From: Fibrobacteria bacterium | GTDB taxonomy: Bacteria; Fibrobacterota; Fibrobacteria; UBA11236; JADFYW01 | Length of the DNA stretch: 64,000 nt | NCBI GenBank assembly: GCA_015232855.1 | Contig: JADFYW010000007.1 | Coordinates: 1 to 64,000 of the forward strand | Direction of reading: 5' to 3' | Shown here: positions 1 to 9,089 of the stretch, in pieces | Numbering within the stretch: the stretch's first letter is position 1 | How the letters are laid out: each line of letters begins with the position of its first letter | The notes under the pieces: generated by a model | The model's database searches: none | Told to the model about the DNA's origin: nothing | What the model saw: the letters and a program-made list of their open reading frames with translations, nothing else | Made by a program: the position numbers and the translations under genes

Positions 1-575
1 CCCTGGATAACCGTATCGCTGAATTTTGATTTTGCGTCTTTTACTCCTGAAGCGATAACGGCTTCGGGTTCACCTTTGGGTGACAAGGTGAAAATTATGG
101 CTTCGGTGCCGCCGGTGAGTTCCATTAAAATGTGCAGGATATTTTCTAGTACCTTATTCAGGTCTTTTTCCTCCCCTGCTGCCTGGGCAAAACGGGTAAG
201 GCTCTGGTAAAATTCCGAAGCAGACTCTGTTAGGAATACCGTTGCTTCCGATGCAACAGGAGTGGTGTTCGTTATCCTTTCAGAAGGTTTTTCTGTAAGT
301 TCGAAAATAAAAATAAAAGAGGCAATTTCCAGGCGGTCTCCAGGCATGAGCTGGGCGGCCTTTATCTGCTTCCCGTTTAAAAGAATCTTTTTTAGCTTGT
401 CCGGATTTTCCAGCCGATATCCCTTTTCTTCTTTGATCAGTTTGGCGGCAACGGGAGGCAGTGTTTTGTCTTTGAGTTGAATGTCTGCGTCTTCTGCACT
501 GCCAATGAGTACCAGTGGCAGAGTAAGAGGGTAGTCCGTTGTTCCCTGTATGGTATATTGTCTTAAGCGCATCAT
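1..575 (-). CDS. FHA-GAF domain regulator, probable sigma-54 activator (C-terminus cut off)
   Basis: The gene runs off the left edge, so only about the first 191 residues are visible. Residues 1-95 look like a forkhead-associated (FHA) domain: a beta-rich segment with LVLIGSAEDADIQL and then ILLNGKQIKAAQLMPGDRL. FHA domains bind phosphothreonine peptides. From about residue 120 a GAF-type sensor begins (VLENILHILMELTGGTEAII). FHA-GAF order is the usual front half of sigma-54-dependent activators with an AAA+ and HTH output, but that part is outside the window, so the output is inferred. The ATG at 575 overlaps the stop of the upstream lipoprotein gene (ATGA); a second in-frame ATG follows directly at 572. 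A Ser/Thr kinase lies in the same operon and could make its ligand. The start is firm, the full architecture is not. Confidence 0.72.
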   Translation of the reverse strand, partial: MMRLRQYTIQGTTDYPLTLPLVLIGSAEDADIQLKDKTLPPVAAKLIKEEKGYRLENPDKLKKILLNGKQIKAAQLMPGDRLEIASFIFIFELTEKPSERITNTTPVASEATVFLTESASEFYQSLTRFAQAAGEEKDLNKVLENILHILMELTGGTEAIIFTLSPKGEPEAVIASGVKDAKSKFSDTVIQ

Positions 576-2299
576 GGTAGGATGACCTTTCCCTGGTGAA
601 TGACAAAGCTATCCCATTCAATGGTGACAAATTCATTTTTACTGGTATGATTACCCAGTAACAGATGTAAATAGAGTTTAGAAGGAATTGAGCGGCTGGC
701 ATGGTGCTCTACAGAATAGAATTCTTCAAATACTTCAGTATTAAATCTATCCCAGCTTATAGAGAAGTCTTTGTTTTTTCGCTCCAGTCTGAATACAACA
801 TCCAAAGGGATATTTTGCATGATACGACGTTGATCGTAATAATAAGAAAAGGCATATACGATATCTACTCCAGAGGACATATGGAAATAAACTCCGGTGC
901 CTGGGGAGATGACTTCAAAACCTTTGCCGAAGTTGAGTGCTGCGGGAATACTGTCCTCAGAAACAAAAAGGGCAACCGTATATCCTTCACGCCGGTTGGC
1001 AGGCAGATCCAGGCGGAGATCAAATTGGAAATCATTTTCCAGTTGAAACCTGCTGCTTACAAAACTAAGGGAGTCGTCGAAGAGAGGGTCGTTTCCACTA
1101 ATGTCACTGGTAAGGGCAAATACCCCTGTATTCTCGGTAAATTTATCTTCGTTTTGGGGTACCCGCCAGAAATCCTCTATTGAAGAACCCGATGGAATAA
1201 AACCCTGAAAACGGTGATGTACGTTATATGGTAAACGAAAAATGTTTCCGCTTTCACCTAAAAGAAATATTTCCCCTGCAACCGTATTAAGAAAGATGGT
1301 GTCTGGGAAATAAGGAAGCGGGAGAGAAAAACTAACCTCATGAGTCTCCCGGTCCCAGGTATATGAACCAGGCAGAGAAAGGGTATCTATGTTCCATAAA
1401 CAAAAATCAGTTGAATCGAAACTCACAACCGGGAGATTGGTGTCAGGGATAGTAATATCAATGTTTGTGAGGGGATTGGCTATCTCAGAGTATTGGGCCG
1501 TCAGGTTAGTAAAGGGTCCGTTCTTTTTGACTTCCCGCTCCCTGACAACAAAAGAGTCAGACTGGGTTATTCGTTCGGGGATTGAAAATGATACCGTATC
1601 TTGTAAAACCAGCAATGTGTCGCCTGTAATTTTCCTGATATAGCTACGGGTTATTTGCCGGGTACCAAAAATAGAATCTACCAACCCGGCTTTACCGCGA
1701 ATCGTGTCGATATAAAAAAAGGAAATTGAGCCTGAGTCTGGGAGATATTTTGAATTATAACCGACTAATGTGGAAAGGGTATCTTCTCCCTGGAAACTCA
1801 TATCCTGAAGGGTATCTCTTTGCAGGGTATCCTCAAGGCTGGCTGTATCAAAAGAAATAATCCCCGTGATGATTGTGGTTGTGTCGTAAGTTGATGTATC
1901 GGGTGGCCAATCGTACACCAGGCTGTCGATAGTATAAGTAAGCGTATCACTTGCTGAATCCTGGCTTAGCCATTTAATTACCAGATGGTGGGAACGCTGG
2001 TAACCAGATTTTTTTTTCAGGAAAAATTCCGTCTTATTGAGTGTATCCTGGGCAGAAAAGCTGTCGGGTACCAGGCTCTGTTGAGATACTTTTACCGGTG
2101 TAACCTTCTGGTATATGGTATCAAAGGTGGTTTTAAATAGCGTATCACTTTCAGACTCAACAATCGTATCTTGCCAGGAAGTATCAAGTGCTTCAGGCAT
2201 AAGCGGGATGTTTCCGGTATCATGAATTTCACAGGAAATAAAAAAAGAAAGGCTGAACAATAGCCAGAAGCACAAAATAGCGGTCTTAGGGATTTTCAA
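572..2299 (-). CDS. large secreted lipoprotein, unknown function
   Basis: The 575-residue protein starts with a hydrophobic signal peptide ending in a lipobox (SFFISC), so it should be lipid-anchored. The middle (about residues 40-330) is very rich in Asp-Thr pairs and in short beta-type segments. The C-terminal 200 residues (from about FWRVPQNEDKF) read like a concanavalin/LamG-type beta-sandwich with alternating hydrophobic strands and end in IEWDSFVIHQGKVILP. No catalytic motif was recognised. Its start overlaps the end of the upstream gene by 4 bases, and its stop overlaps the FHA regulator start, so the three genes are probably translated as a coupled unit. The gene is certainly coding, but its role is unknown. 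A surface or carbohydrate-binding role is only a guess. Confidence 0.75.
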   Translation of the reverse strand: MKIPKTAILCFWLLFSLSFFISCEIHDTGNIPLMPEALDTSWQDTIVESESDTLFKTTFDTIYQKVTPVKVSQQSLVPDSFSAQDTLNKTEFFLKKKSGYQRSHHLVIKWLSQDSASDTLTYTIDSLVYDWPPDTSTYDTTTIITGIISFDTASLEDTLQRDTLQDMSFQGEDTLSTLVGYNSKYLPDSGSISFFYIDTIRGKAGLVDSIFGTRQITRSYIRKITGDTLLVLQDTVSFSIPERITQSDSFVVREREVKKNGPFTNLTAQYSEIANPLTNIDITIPDTNLPVVSFDSTDFCLWNIDTLSLPGSYTWDRETHEVSFSLPLPYFPDTIFLNTVAGEIFLLGESGNIFRLPYNVHHRFQGFIPSGSSIEDFWRVPQNEDKFTENTGVFALTSDISGNDPLFDDSLSFVSSRFQLENDFQFDLRLDLPANRREGYTVALFVSEDSIPAALNFGKGFEVISPGTGVYFHMSSGVDIVYAFSYYYDQRRIMQNIPLDVVFRLERKNKDFSISWDRFNTEVFEEFYSVEHHASRSIPSKLYLHLLLGNHTSKNEFVTIEWDSFVIHQGKVILP

Positions 2300-3240
2300 A
2301 ACCGCTCCTGTATCTGAATTTGGAAACCAGGAAAAGTATGCATAGCAGAAGGGACAAGTATAGGAGAGTATTTAATCTGGAAGGCCGTGTCATCCGGATA
2401 GAGGGGGGCATCTGTATTGTTCCAAAAAAAGAAAAATAAACTAAGGCCGGTGAGGAGCATTGCGCCTCCCCCATACATCAGGGTCATGGTATCATTTCGT
2501 TTAAGGTCTTCTTCTTTTTCTCGTCGGAGGTCTGTGAGCCCTAAAGCAGATGCATCCTGTACGGCCTGGTAATTTTCTTCTCCCAGTCTGTACTGCCGGT
2601 AACTCAAATACCCCACTATGCCAGCTGCGGCGAAAGTGGTAATGCCAATAACCTTACCGGTATTCCAAAAGCTCTGTCTTGGAAAAGTTGAGGGTTTTTG
2701 AAGGGTTGTCCCGGCCCTATTTTGGTGCTCAGGGGTCTCTTGATTATGAGAAGAGGGCAGAGGTGAGGTAGTAGTGTTCATTTTTAATAATTGAACTGAA
2801 TCGGTAGAACTGTTAGACAAGGGATGTTCGGTATTAGAGAGGTGCTTATTGGACCAGTTTTTTTTGATTGAAAGAAAAAAGTCAGTGGCTTTCTTGTCCA
2901 CAAAAAATGAATCCAGGTTTATATCTCCCTGAAGGTTCAGTGCCTTAAGATAGTAGAGACTGGCTTTGGTGGTATCTCCTTTCATAAAGTTTGCAAGACC
3001 AAGGTATTTAAGAAAATTGGCCTTCTGTTTGGGTTCTGGTTTTAAGTTATCATTTAAAAGAACCGCTGGAAGTTCAATTATGAGACTGTCGTATTCTCCC
3101 CATTCAAAATGTTTGCGGATTTTTGAACTGATATCAGAGACGGTGTCGCAATATGCACATAAGCCGGACCAGATAAAAACGACCAAAAAGCTTGTAGTTT
3201 TTAGGAAAAATCGATTTTTAAGGAGAAGTTTTTGGTGCAT
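2296..3240 (-). CDS. envelope protein with TPR-like N-terminus and two membrane segments
   Basis: This is a 314-residue protein of unknown function. It begins with a basic/hydrophobic signal (FFLKTTSFLVVFIWSGLCAY). An alpha-helical, TPR-like region follows (about 35-135; FLKYLGLANFMKGDTTKASL has the small/large hydrophobic pattern of a tetratricopeptide pair). After a Ser/Thr/Pro-rich linker come two hydrophobic segments at about 195-212 (VIGITTFAAAGIVGYLSY) and 250-270 (TLMYGGGAMLLTGLSLFFFF). A helix-loop-two-TM tail of this kind is common in small envelope proteins of FCB bacteria. The gene sits between the Ser/Thr kinase and the large lipoprotein and overlaps the latter by 4 bases, which suggests a shared envelope-signalling function. 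No enzyme motif is visible. Confidence 0.7.
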   Translation of the reverse strand: MHQKLLLKNRFFLKTTSFLVVFIWSGLCAYCDTVSDISSKIRKHFEWGEYDSLIIELPAVLLNDNLKPEPKQKANFLKYLGLANFMKGDTTKASLYYLKALNLQGDINLDSFFVDKKATDFFLSIKKNWSNKHLSNTEHPLSNSSTDSVQLLKMNTTTSPLPSSHNQETPEHQNRAGTTLQKPSTFPRQSFWNTGKVIGITTFAAAGIVGYLSYRQYRLGEENYQAVQDASALGLTDLRREKEEDLKRNDTMTLMYGGGAMLLTGLSLFFFFWNNTDAPLYPDDTAFQIKYSPILVPSAMHTFPGFQIQIQERF

Positions 3241-3307
3241 ATACTAAATATAGGCAAAAAACCGAAAAAAAACAGTCGGTCTTTTAAGAGCAGTCGTTTC
3301 CTTTTCG

Positions 3308-4786
3308 TTACTCTAAATCGATACGTTCAAGCTCAAAAGCCAGTATCAGAGTATCATTTTTTGATATACGTATTGTTTTTTGTAATGTTTTACAGCCCTT
3401 TTTCTGTATCACGAGTTTGTAAATTCCAGCGTTTATTCTGGTGGGAGTAGAGAGAGGAGTTTTTCCCAGGTCTTTGCCTCCCAGAAAAATTTGCGCAAAG
3501 GGGGGGCGGGTTTTTATCAGAAGAAAGCCTTTGGGAGAAGGTTTTGTTGTGGGAGGTTGTGTAACAACGCTTTCTGTATCCGAGACTTCAATTTTGGTCT
3601 TTGTTATTATGGTGTCTGCAGATAAAACTAAGGGTTCCTGTATCTGGCTGTTAGCATGAGTCACATTTTCTTTTTGAAAAAGTCCATCATAAAAGAGAAA
3701 AGCAAATAACCCAAGACAACATACACCTGCAAGGAATGATAAGAAGGCAGTTTTATTAAAGGAAAAGCTCTTTTGTTGTACCCATTTTTTAGTACCTGAG
3801 TCCTCATTGAATAATCCTGCCTGATAGAAATACCTGTGGGCCTGGGTGGTATTTCCATTGCGCTCTGCTTTCTGGGCTTTTTTATGGTAATAGCTATAAA
3901 GAATGTGGTTTTCTTTTCGGGTGTAGTCGGCTGGAGACGATGTATAGTCCAATAGGTTTTGCCTGGAAACCTGGAGTTCACTTTCTGTAATAAAACGAAC
4001 TAATTTATCCTGAATCGATTTGATAGCAGGACGTTCTTCAGGCTTTTTGGCAAGTAGGGAAATAAAAGTTTCGCCAAGAACAGCAAAGATCTTTGGATTT
4101 TGTTCTGAGGGCTCTTGGGGGGAGGTATTACAGATGTTCTGCATTACATGATGGGGATTGTCTCCCGGGAAAGGAGACGTACCCGTAGCAGCACGGTATA
4201 AAAGGCACCCTGCAGAAAAAAGGTCTGATTTATCTGAGAGACAACCCATTTTAACTACTTCCGGAGAAATATACTGGGGCGTTCCCAGAATTTGGCCTGA
4301 TACGGTTAGCGTGTCTTGATTTAAGATATGTGCTACGCCGAAGTCGGTAATTTTAACATAACCACGAGGGTCAATAATAATGTTTGATGGCTTAATATCC
4401 CGGTGGATAATATGGGACTCATGGGCAGCAGCCAGACCTTCCAGTAATTGTTGTGTTAATTCAAAAAGAACTAAATTGGGAAGCGAGGCGTTCTTTGCGA
4501 GATAATGCTCAAGGGTATGGCCCTGAATGTATTCCATCACTAAAAACGGGTGTTCTCCATCAACAACATCATACAGGGAAACGATGTTTGGATGGTTAAC
4601 AGAAGCGATGGCGCGCGCTTCGTTTAGAAACCGTTTTCGCAATGTATCTTTCACCAGAAGGTGCGGATGCAGAACTTTAATAGTAACGTTTCTTTTGAGC
4701 TTGGTGTCTTTTGCGAGATATACCGTGCCCATGGCCCCGCTTCCAAGCTCTCTTTCGCATTGATATCTGTCGTTATCGGGAAACAT
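3308..4786 (-). CDS. membrane Ser/Thr protein kinase with PEGA domain
   Basis: The 492-residue protein has a complete Hanks-type kinase domain at about 7-275. It shows the glycine loop GSGAMG (15-20), ATP-binding lysine K37 in VTIKV, helix-C glutamate E56, catalytic loop HRDIKPSN (128-135, D130) and DFG (148-150). The SPE motif replaces APE, a conservative change. A single membrane segment lies at about 350-370 (AFLSFLAGVCCLGLFAFLF). A PEGA beta-domain ends the protein (about 420-488, GKDLGKTPLSTPTRI). The kinase should therefore be cytoplasmic with the PEGA domain outside. It is expected to phosphorylate Ser/Thr on partner proteins; the FHA regulator encoded downstream in the same direction is a natural reader of such marks. 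All catalytic residues are present, so it should be active. Confidence 0.93.
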   Translation of the reverse strand: MFPDNDRYQCERELGSGAMGTVYLAKDTKLKRNVTIKVLHPHLLVKDTLRKRFLNEARAIASVNHPNIVSLYDVVDGEHPFLVMEYIQGHTLEHYLAKNASLPNLVLFELTQQLLEGLAAAHESHIIHRDIKPSNIIIDPRGYVKITDFGVAHILNQDTLTVSGQILGTPQYISPEVVKMGCLSDKSDLFSAGCLLYRAATGTSPFPGDNPHHVMQNICNTSPQEPSEQNPKIFAVLGETFISLLAKKPEERPAIKSIQDKLVRFITESELQVSRQNLLDYTSSPADYTRKENHILYSYYHKKAQKAERNGNTTQAHRYFYQAGLFNEDSGTKKWVQQKSFSFNKTAFLSFLAGVCCLGLFAFLFYDGLFQKENVTHANSQIQEPLVLSADTIITKTKIEVSDTESVVTQPPTTKPSPKGFLLIKTRPPFAQIFLGGKDLGKTPLSTPTRINAGIYKLVIQKKGCKTLQKTIRISKNDTLILAFELERIDLE

Positions 4787-4796
4787 TCCTCTAAAC

Positions 4797-5237
4797 TCAG
4801 GGGTCGGTTTGCTTCAACAGTTTAACAAAATGCTTACTAACTGTTGTGGATGATACTGCAATATAAGTGGAACCATCATGCTGATATCGGAGAATGCGAC
4901 CTTTTTTTGTATTTATAGGCATGTATACTAAAAAATCAAAATAGCCATTATGTTTGCTGGCAAGTCGTGTAAATTGGTCTTCTACGAGAGGAAGTTCCCC
5001 GATTACAGTATAGGTATCTTTTTGCTTGAGAATACAGTAATATTGGCGTTTCTCTTTTTTAGTTACGGCTTCACAGGCTAGAAGATCTTTTTCGTTGTCT
5101 CCATTTAAATCAAGATACAGAAAATTAAACTTTCTTACTCCTGTTTTTTTTTCCAGATATTTCACGACTTCGATTTTACTCATAGCATAGCTGTTTATGG
5201 TGAGCCAATAAAAAGCAAAAAGAAACAGGGTTCGCAT
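4797..5237 (-). CDS. small secreted protein, unknown function
   Basis: This 146-residue protein has a short signal peptide (MRTLFLFAFYWLTINSYA). The mature part carries LYLDLNGDNEKDLLA, an acidic loop like the calcium-binding DxNxDGxxDLL motif of FG-GAP/VCBS-type proteins. The remainder is a beta-rich domain of about 100 residues without a recognised catalytic signature. The gene ends 10 bases before the kinase start and follows the OmpA gene, so it probably belongs to the same envelope operon. A periplasmic role is inferred from the signal peptide only. Confidence 0.65.
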   Translation of the reverse strand: MRTLFLFAFYWLTINSYAMSKIEVVKYLEKKTGVRKFNFLYLDLNGDNEKDLLACEAVTKKEKRQYYCILKQKDTYTVIGELPLVEDQFTRLASKHNGYFDFLVYMPINTKKGRILRYQHDGSTYIAVSSTTVSKHFVKLLKQTDP

Positions 5238-5289
5238 AGATTTATGTATTTAGGTCATGATTGAAGGATGTTATAATTATGCATAAAAT

Positions 5290-6207
5290 TCAGGGTGAAG
5301 GGTTGGGCTCTGAGACAATCAAATCAACACGACGGTTTTTTTGGCGGCCCTCTTCAGTTGCATTTTCTGCTACGGGCTTGGAAAAGCCATATCCCGCTGC
5401 TTTAAGTCTATTTTTATCAATGTCCTGTTCAATGAGAAAATCCATAACCCGGATAGCTCTGCGTTCAGAAAGCTTTTGATTAAATTCTTCTGAACCGGTA
5501 CTGTCGGTATGGCCCTCCACAATGATACTTGCTTCTTTATAAACAAAAAGAATACCGGCGATTTTAGCCAGATTTGTTTTGAGTTCCTGGGTAAGGGAGG
5601 CTTTGCCAACATCAAAAAGAATATCTGACATGGAAAGAATTATACCGCGAGCGTCTTTTTTTACATTTATAAAATCAGATTGCAACATTTGAAATTTTGT
5701 TCTGGCTTCTTCCTGGCGTTTTAGTGCTTTTTGTTTTTCAAGTTTAAGATTTTGTTTCAAATTAGTTGAATATCCCCGTTCGATACTGTTAATCATTTTA
5801 TATGTGTCGGCTAGTTTATTAAGGACAGAATCTTTTGTCGCCTGGAGGCTACGTGTTTTAATACGGTATTCCAAAACATGTAATTGCTTAACAGCGGTTT
5901 CTACATAAAGAGAACAGGACTTTATCATCAGGGGAAGATATTTGTTTCCCGGGTCTTTTTGATAGACCATAGAAACCTCGTCAAGCCTGGCGATAGCATC
6001 GAAATATAACGAAGGGAAATCATAATTATCAGATTGGACTTTTTTATAGGCCTCGTTGAGATTATCCCGGTAGATTACCAGGGGGCTTTTGGCAATAGAG
6101 GCGGATTTGACTGTTGAAACGGAATCTGTCTTAGAGGGTTTAGTATTGCCCGCCCATAAACATGTTGCTGCGGTTAGTGAGAGAAGAGAAGACAAAAAAA
6201 ATTTCAT
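5290..6207 (-). CDS. OmpA-family peptidoglycan-associated outer membrane protein
   Basis: The 305-residue protein has a signal peptide (MKFFLSSLLSLTAATCLWAG), a helical region of about 150 residues with coiled-coil character (KLEKQKALKRQEEARTKF), and a C-terminal OmpA domain at about 193-300. The OmpA core EGHTDSTGSEEFNQKLSERR (231-250) keeps the diaminopimelate-binding Asp (D235) and Arg (R250). It should anchor the outer membrane to peptidoglycan. The start overlaps the stop of the DUF4398-like lipoprotein gene by 4 bases; that pairing is common and suggests the two proteins act together. The OmpA assignment is firm, the role of the helical part is not known. Confidence 0.9.
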   Translation of the reverse strand: MKFFLSSLLSLTAATCLWAGNTKPSKTDSVSTVKSASIAKSPLVIYRDNLNEAYKKVQSDNYDFPSLYFDAIARLDEVSMVYQKDPGNKYLPLMIKSCSLYVETAVKQLHVLEYRIKTRSLQATKDSVLNKLADTYKMINSIERGYSTNLKQNLKLEKQKALKRQEEARTKFQMLQSDFINVKKDARGIILSMSDILFDVGKASLTQELKTNLAKIAGILFVYKEASIIVEGHTDSTGSEEFNQKLSERRAIRVMDFLIEQDIDKNRLKAAGYGFSKPVAENATEEGRQKNRRVDLIVSEPNPSP

Positions 6208-6605
6208 GGCCGCCTCAAGGCTTTAATTTCTTCAAACACTTCTGATAAACTGATGAGATGTTCTCGGTCTTTTTCTACTGCCAGTTTTAATTCCACAAAC
6301 TGGGTTTGTGATTGAGTAAGCTGGGATTCGGCAATACTGAGTTTGTAAAGTATGGCAGCCATATCTGATTGCCAGTAGGCTTGTTCCATATCATCATCTT
6401 TAATTGATTTGTCCGCTGCACGCATGAGTGAATCAGCGCTCTGCAGGTTTGAGGATGTGATTTTATTGGATTTACAATACCCATGTAAATTGAAGGCTTC
6501 TGCAAAACTTCGGTAAGCGAGAGGACCCCTTGTTGAAGAACAGGATACCAACAGAGAGAATACTATTGATATCAGAAGAAAGGGATGGATATTTAATTTT
6601 TTCAT
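6204..6605 (-). CDS. DUF4398-like helical lipoprotein
   Basis: This small lipoprotein of 133 residues has signal peptide and lipobox LLVSCSS. The mature part is almost entirely helical (SADSLMRAADKSIKDDDMEQ, then a long Gln/Leu/Glu helix) and resembles DUF4398-type proteins, which are usually encoded next to OmpA-family genes. Its stop codon overlaps the start of the OmpA gene, indicating translational coupling. A role in assembling or positioning the OmpA partner in the envelope is inferred from context. The lipoprotein call is strong, the family name is moderate. Confidence 0.75.
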   Translation of the reverse strand: MKKLNIHPFLLISIVFSLLVSCSSTRGPLAYRSFAEAFNLHGYCKSNKITSSNLQSADSLMRAADKSIKDDDMEQAYWQSDMAAILYKLSIAESQLTQSQTQFVELKLAVEKDREHLISLSEVFEEIKALRRP

Positions 6606-6679
6606 GGGCGCTATGAGTTAAAAGCTAATAGGAAAAGCTAAAAAAACCTCTTTTTTTTGTCTTTTTTTGTTCATTTAGC

Positions 6680-8035
6680 TCATCGTCTCCTGAAGCGTTG
6701 TGCAGTGGGTTTGTCGATTGCCGAAAAATGAAAAGAAATGGAAAGTCGGTCATCATGCCAATAAGGAACGATGCCCCACTCAAGCCGGATCATCTGAATA
6801 TAAGGTACTAATATTTGTGCACCAGTGATAATGCTTCCCAACCATTGTTTTTTATCTGAAAAATTATCCCAGGTTGTACCTGCATCCACGGCAACAATTG
6901 GCTGTAATCCCAAATCAAGATACCAGTCAAATAAAAAAAGAGGAATAACTCGTGGTTTCATGAGAAGAAACCGGTATTCTAAGGTAAAAAGGGCCTGGTT
7001 GGCTCCTCTCTGTTCATCCAGCTCAAATCCTCTTACAGAATTCGCTCCGCCAAGCCAGAATCTGCGGTATCTCGGGAGTGTGTTATTTAAGCTCCCTGAT
7101 TGAAGGGTGAGTAATTGAGAAAGGAGAATATGCTGGCGGCCTGTTAAGGGTTGATATATCCGGAAATCTGCTATGGTCTGTAAAAAATCTGATGGGCCTC
7201 CGAGCAGACCTCCAAAATTGAATATACCTAACTCACCGAAGAACCCTTTTGTGGGGTTTCCTGCATAATCTCTTGAATCAAAAATAACAGAGACGCCAAC
7301 ACTTGGGAGAAAGTCTCTATTTTGAGGAGATAACGTAATGGAATCTCTATCAGCTTGAAACCATTCCATACAAGATTCAAAACCGGCCTTTAGTCGGAAA
7401 GATTCAGTATACATCAGGGTGGGAAATAATTGAAGTCTGGCTACCTGATAGGGGTCTTCCCTGAATTCTTCCAGAACATTTTTTCTTCTCTCATCAGCAA
7501 GCCACAAACGCATCTCAACTCTTTTATGCAGGATTCTGGGGATTGAATATTCCAGGCTGAGACGCTTTACTGCCTTTTGATGTAAACCTGTTTTGTAGGT
7601 TCCTTCAATGTAGTGGTTTCGCCCCCATAAATTGGTTCCCAATATTCCTCCCCCGAAACTGAGGCCATTCTCTTCGGTAACTTCAGCGGTTGGATGGGGG
7701 ATAAAGGGTGGGAGTTCTTTCACCAAAAGGATTATTTCAAGTTGTCCTTCTTTCTCTGTTATTTCAGGAGATACATCAGCAAAAATATCCAGTTTTTCAA
7801 GTGCTTTGATATCAAACTGAAATGTTGCATCCTGGTAGAGATTTCCTTGCTTCGTTAATAATTCACGGTACACAATCCAGGGCTTAGTATGAGAAAGGCC
7901 TTTTATTTGTATGCTTCGAATGTTCTTCCCTTCGAAGCCGGAGATGTTATCAGAATGAGTATACCCTGGTACAGATAAAGTTAAATACCCAATTTGAAAA
8001 ACAATAAGGGTAAGTTTTAGGTAGAGTCGCCTCAT
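6680..8035 (-). CDS. Omp85/BamA-TamA-like outer membrane barrel with one POTRA domain
   Basis: The 451-residue protein has a signal peptide, then one POTRA-like domain (about 38-112, IRSIQIKGLSHTKPWIVYRE to IILLVKELPPF). A beta-barrel follows, with the Omp85 L6 signature NSVRGFELDE at about residue 333 and a strand-rich C-terminus. BamA itself has five POTRA domains and about 800 residues, so this is a short relative (surface antigen/D15 type) and not the main BamA. Such proteins insert or translocate proteins or lipids at the outer membrane. The gene directly abuts the 5'-nucleotidase gene upstream with no spacer, so the two are probably co-transcribed. Substrate unknown. Confidence 0.85.
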   Translation of the reverse strand: MRRLYLKLTLIVFQIGYLTLSVPGYTHSDNISGFEGKNIRSIQIKGLSHTKPWIVYRELLTKQGNLYQDATFQFDIKALEKLDIFADVSPEITEKEGQLEIILLVKELPPFIPHPTAEVTEENGLSFGGGILGTNLWGRNHYIEGTYKTGLHQKAVKRLSLEYSIPRILHKRVEMRLWLADERRKNVLEEFREDPYQVARLQLFPTLMYTESFRLKAGFESCMEWFQADRDSITLSPQNRDFLPSVGVSVIFDSRDYAGNPTKGFFGELGIFNFGGLLGGPSDFLQTIADFRIYQPLTGRQHILLSQLLTLQSGSLNNTLPRYRRFWLGGANSVRGFELDEQRGANQALFTLEYRFLLMKPRVIPLFLFDWYLDLGLQPIVAVDAGTTWDNFSDKKQWLGSIITGAQILVPYIQMIRLEWGIVPYWHDDRLSISFHFSAIDKPTAQRFRRR

Positions 8036-8968
8036 TTAACGGTTTATCACTCCATAGGGGACATGGACCATGGCCATTGAGGCATTGATGTCTGATAAAT
8101 TGTCCAGCTGATCATCAAAGAAAATATGCGGTTGCAGCTCTGAGAGTAAATTGCTTTTAGAAATACCGCCCATGAAAAACGCCTGATCAATATGTATACC
8201 CCAATGCCTCAGTGTATGGATGACCCGTTGATGAGCAGGTGCCATGCGTGATGTTATTATAGCGGTACGGATTTTGGGCTTGTAATGGGGTTCTGTTTTT
8301 TGTTTTTCAAATTCTTTTTGTTGGATGCCCGATATCTTTTCAAGGAGACGCATAAGGGGGCCAGGTGATAGAGGAGTATTTGACAAGGCTTTTTCATGCC
8401 GCTGAAATCCGTCCAGTCCTTCTTTTTGATAAACCTGTTCAGAGGAGTCGTCTGCAATAATGCCGTCAAAATCGAAAGCCAATTTTAGTTCTTCTTTGCC
8501 GGGTTCGGTATTTTCTGGAACGGGTCCGGAAGCCATGATAATGCCAGCAGGCCAACCTTCCCGTACAGCGTCGATGACATCCTCTTTGTTTGCTGAAAGA
8601 AAAAGAGAGGCTTTAAAAGAAGACAAATACGTGAACGGTTTTCGTCCGCAGGTAAAAGCTGCCCGGGTTATGGGCAGTTTATAATGCTGTAGCGAATTAA
8701 AAACACGATTCCCGGTGTCCGCATCATTTTTAGAAAGGAGGATGACTTCAATGGGTTCAAACTGTGTTTGGGGATTATTTACAGAGAGGAGATTCTGAAT
8801 AAAGGTGAAAGCGGGGCCTTTTTTAAAGGGAGAAGTCTCTTTCTCCCGTGTGTATTTCCGGTAAGAATCCTCTCCTTGTGTCGTAAAAACAGTGTCTGCT
8901 TCACCTAAATCAAAAATGGCGCTTGAAGCTACGGCAATGACAAGTTTATCTTCTATCGGGTAAGGCAT
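8036..8968 (-). CDS. cytosolic 5'-nucleotidase (PF06189-type)
   Basis: This 310-residue protein matches the bacterial cN-I-type 5'-nucleotidase family. It has the N-terminal SSAIFDL, the conserved EVILLSKNDADTGNRVFNSL block (73-92), the HAD-type aspartate motif FDFDGIIADD (165-174, D166 and D168), an Ile-Thr-Ser-Arg motif (ITSRMAPAHQR) and FFDDQLDNL near the C-terminus. The predicted reaction is dephosphorylation of nucleoside 5'-monophosphates in the cytoplasm. There is no signal peptide. It leads the minus-strand run, with 55 bases to the region carrying the divergent outer-membrane protein gene, and its stop touches the Omp85 start. The functional link to that barrel is unclear. Confidence 0.85.
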   Translation of the reverse strand: MPYPIEDKLVIAVASSAIFDLGEADTVFTTQGEDSYRKYTREKETSPFKKGPAFTFIQNLLSVNNPQTQFEPIEVILLSKNDADTGNRVFNSLQHYKLPITRAAFTCGRKPFTYLSSFKASLFLSANKEDVIDAVREGWPAGIIMASGPVPENTEPGKEELKLAFDFDGIIADDSSEQVYQKEGLDGFQRHEKALSNTPLSPGPLMRLLEKISGIQQKEFEKQKTEPHYKPKIRTAIITSRMAPAHQRVIHTLRHWGIHIDQAFFMGGISKSNLLSELQPHIFFDDQLDNLSDINASMAMVHVPYGVINR

Positions 8969-9089
8969 GATTTCAAAGTTTATTTATACAATTTTAACCA
9001 GAATCTAATTAAAATCTTTCCTGGTGTTTTTATATTTGCGAAGGATAATACTACTTGCGAAATTTTTTGTAAAAAGGAAGATAAATAAT

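Noticed and set aside
701-1183. 160-codon plus-strand frame opposite the large lipoprotein gene
   Set aside because: It lies wholly inside a convincing minus-strand lipoprotein gene and shows no motif or signal.
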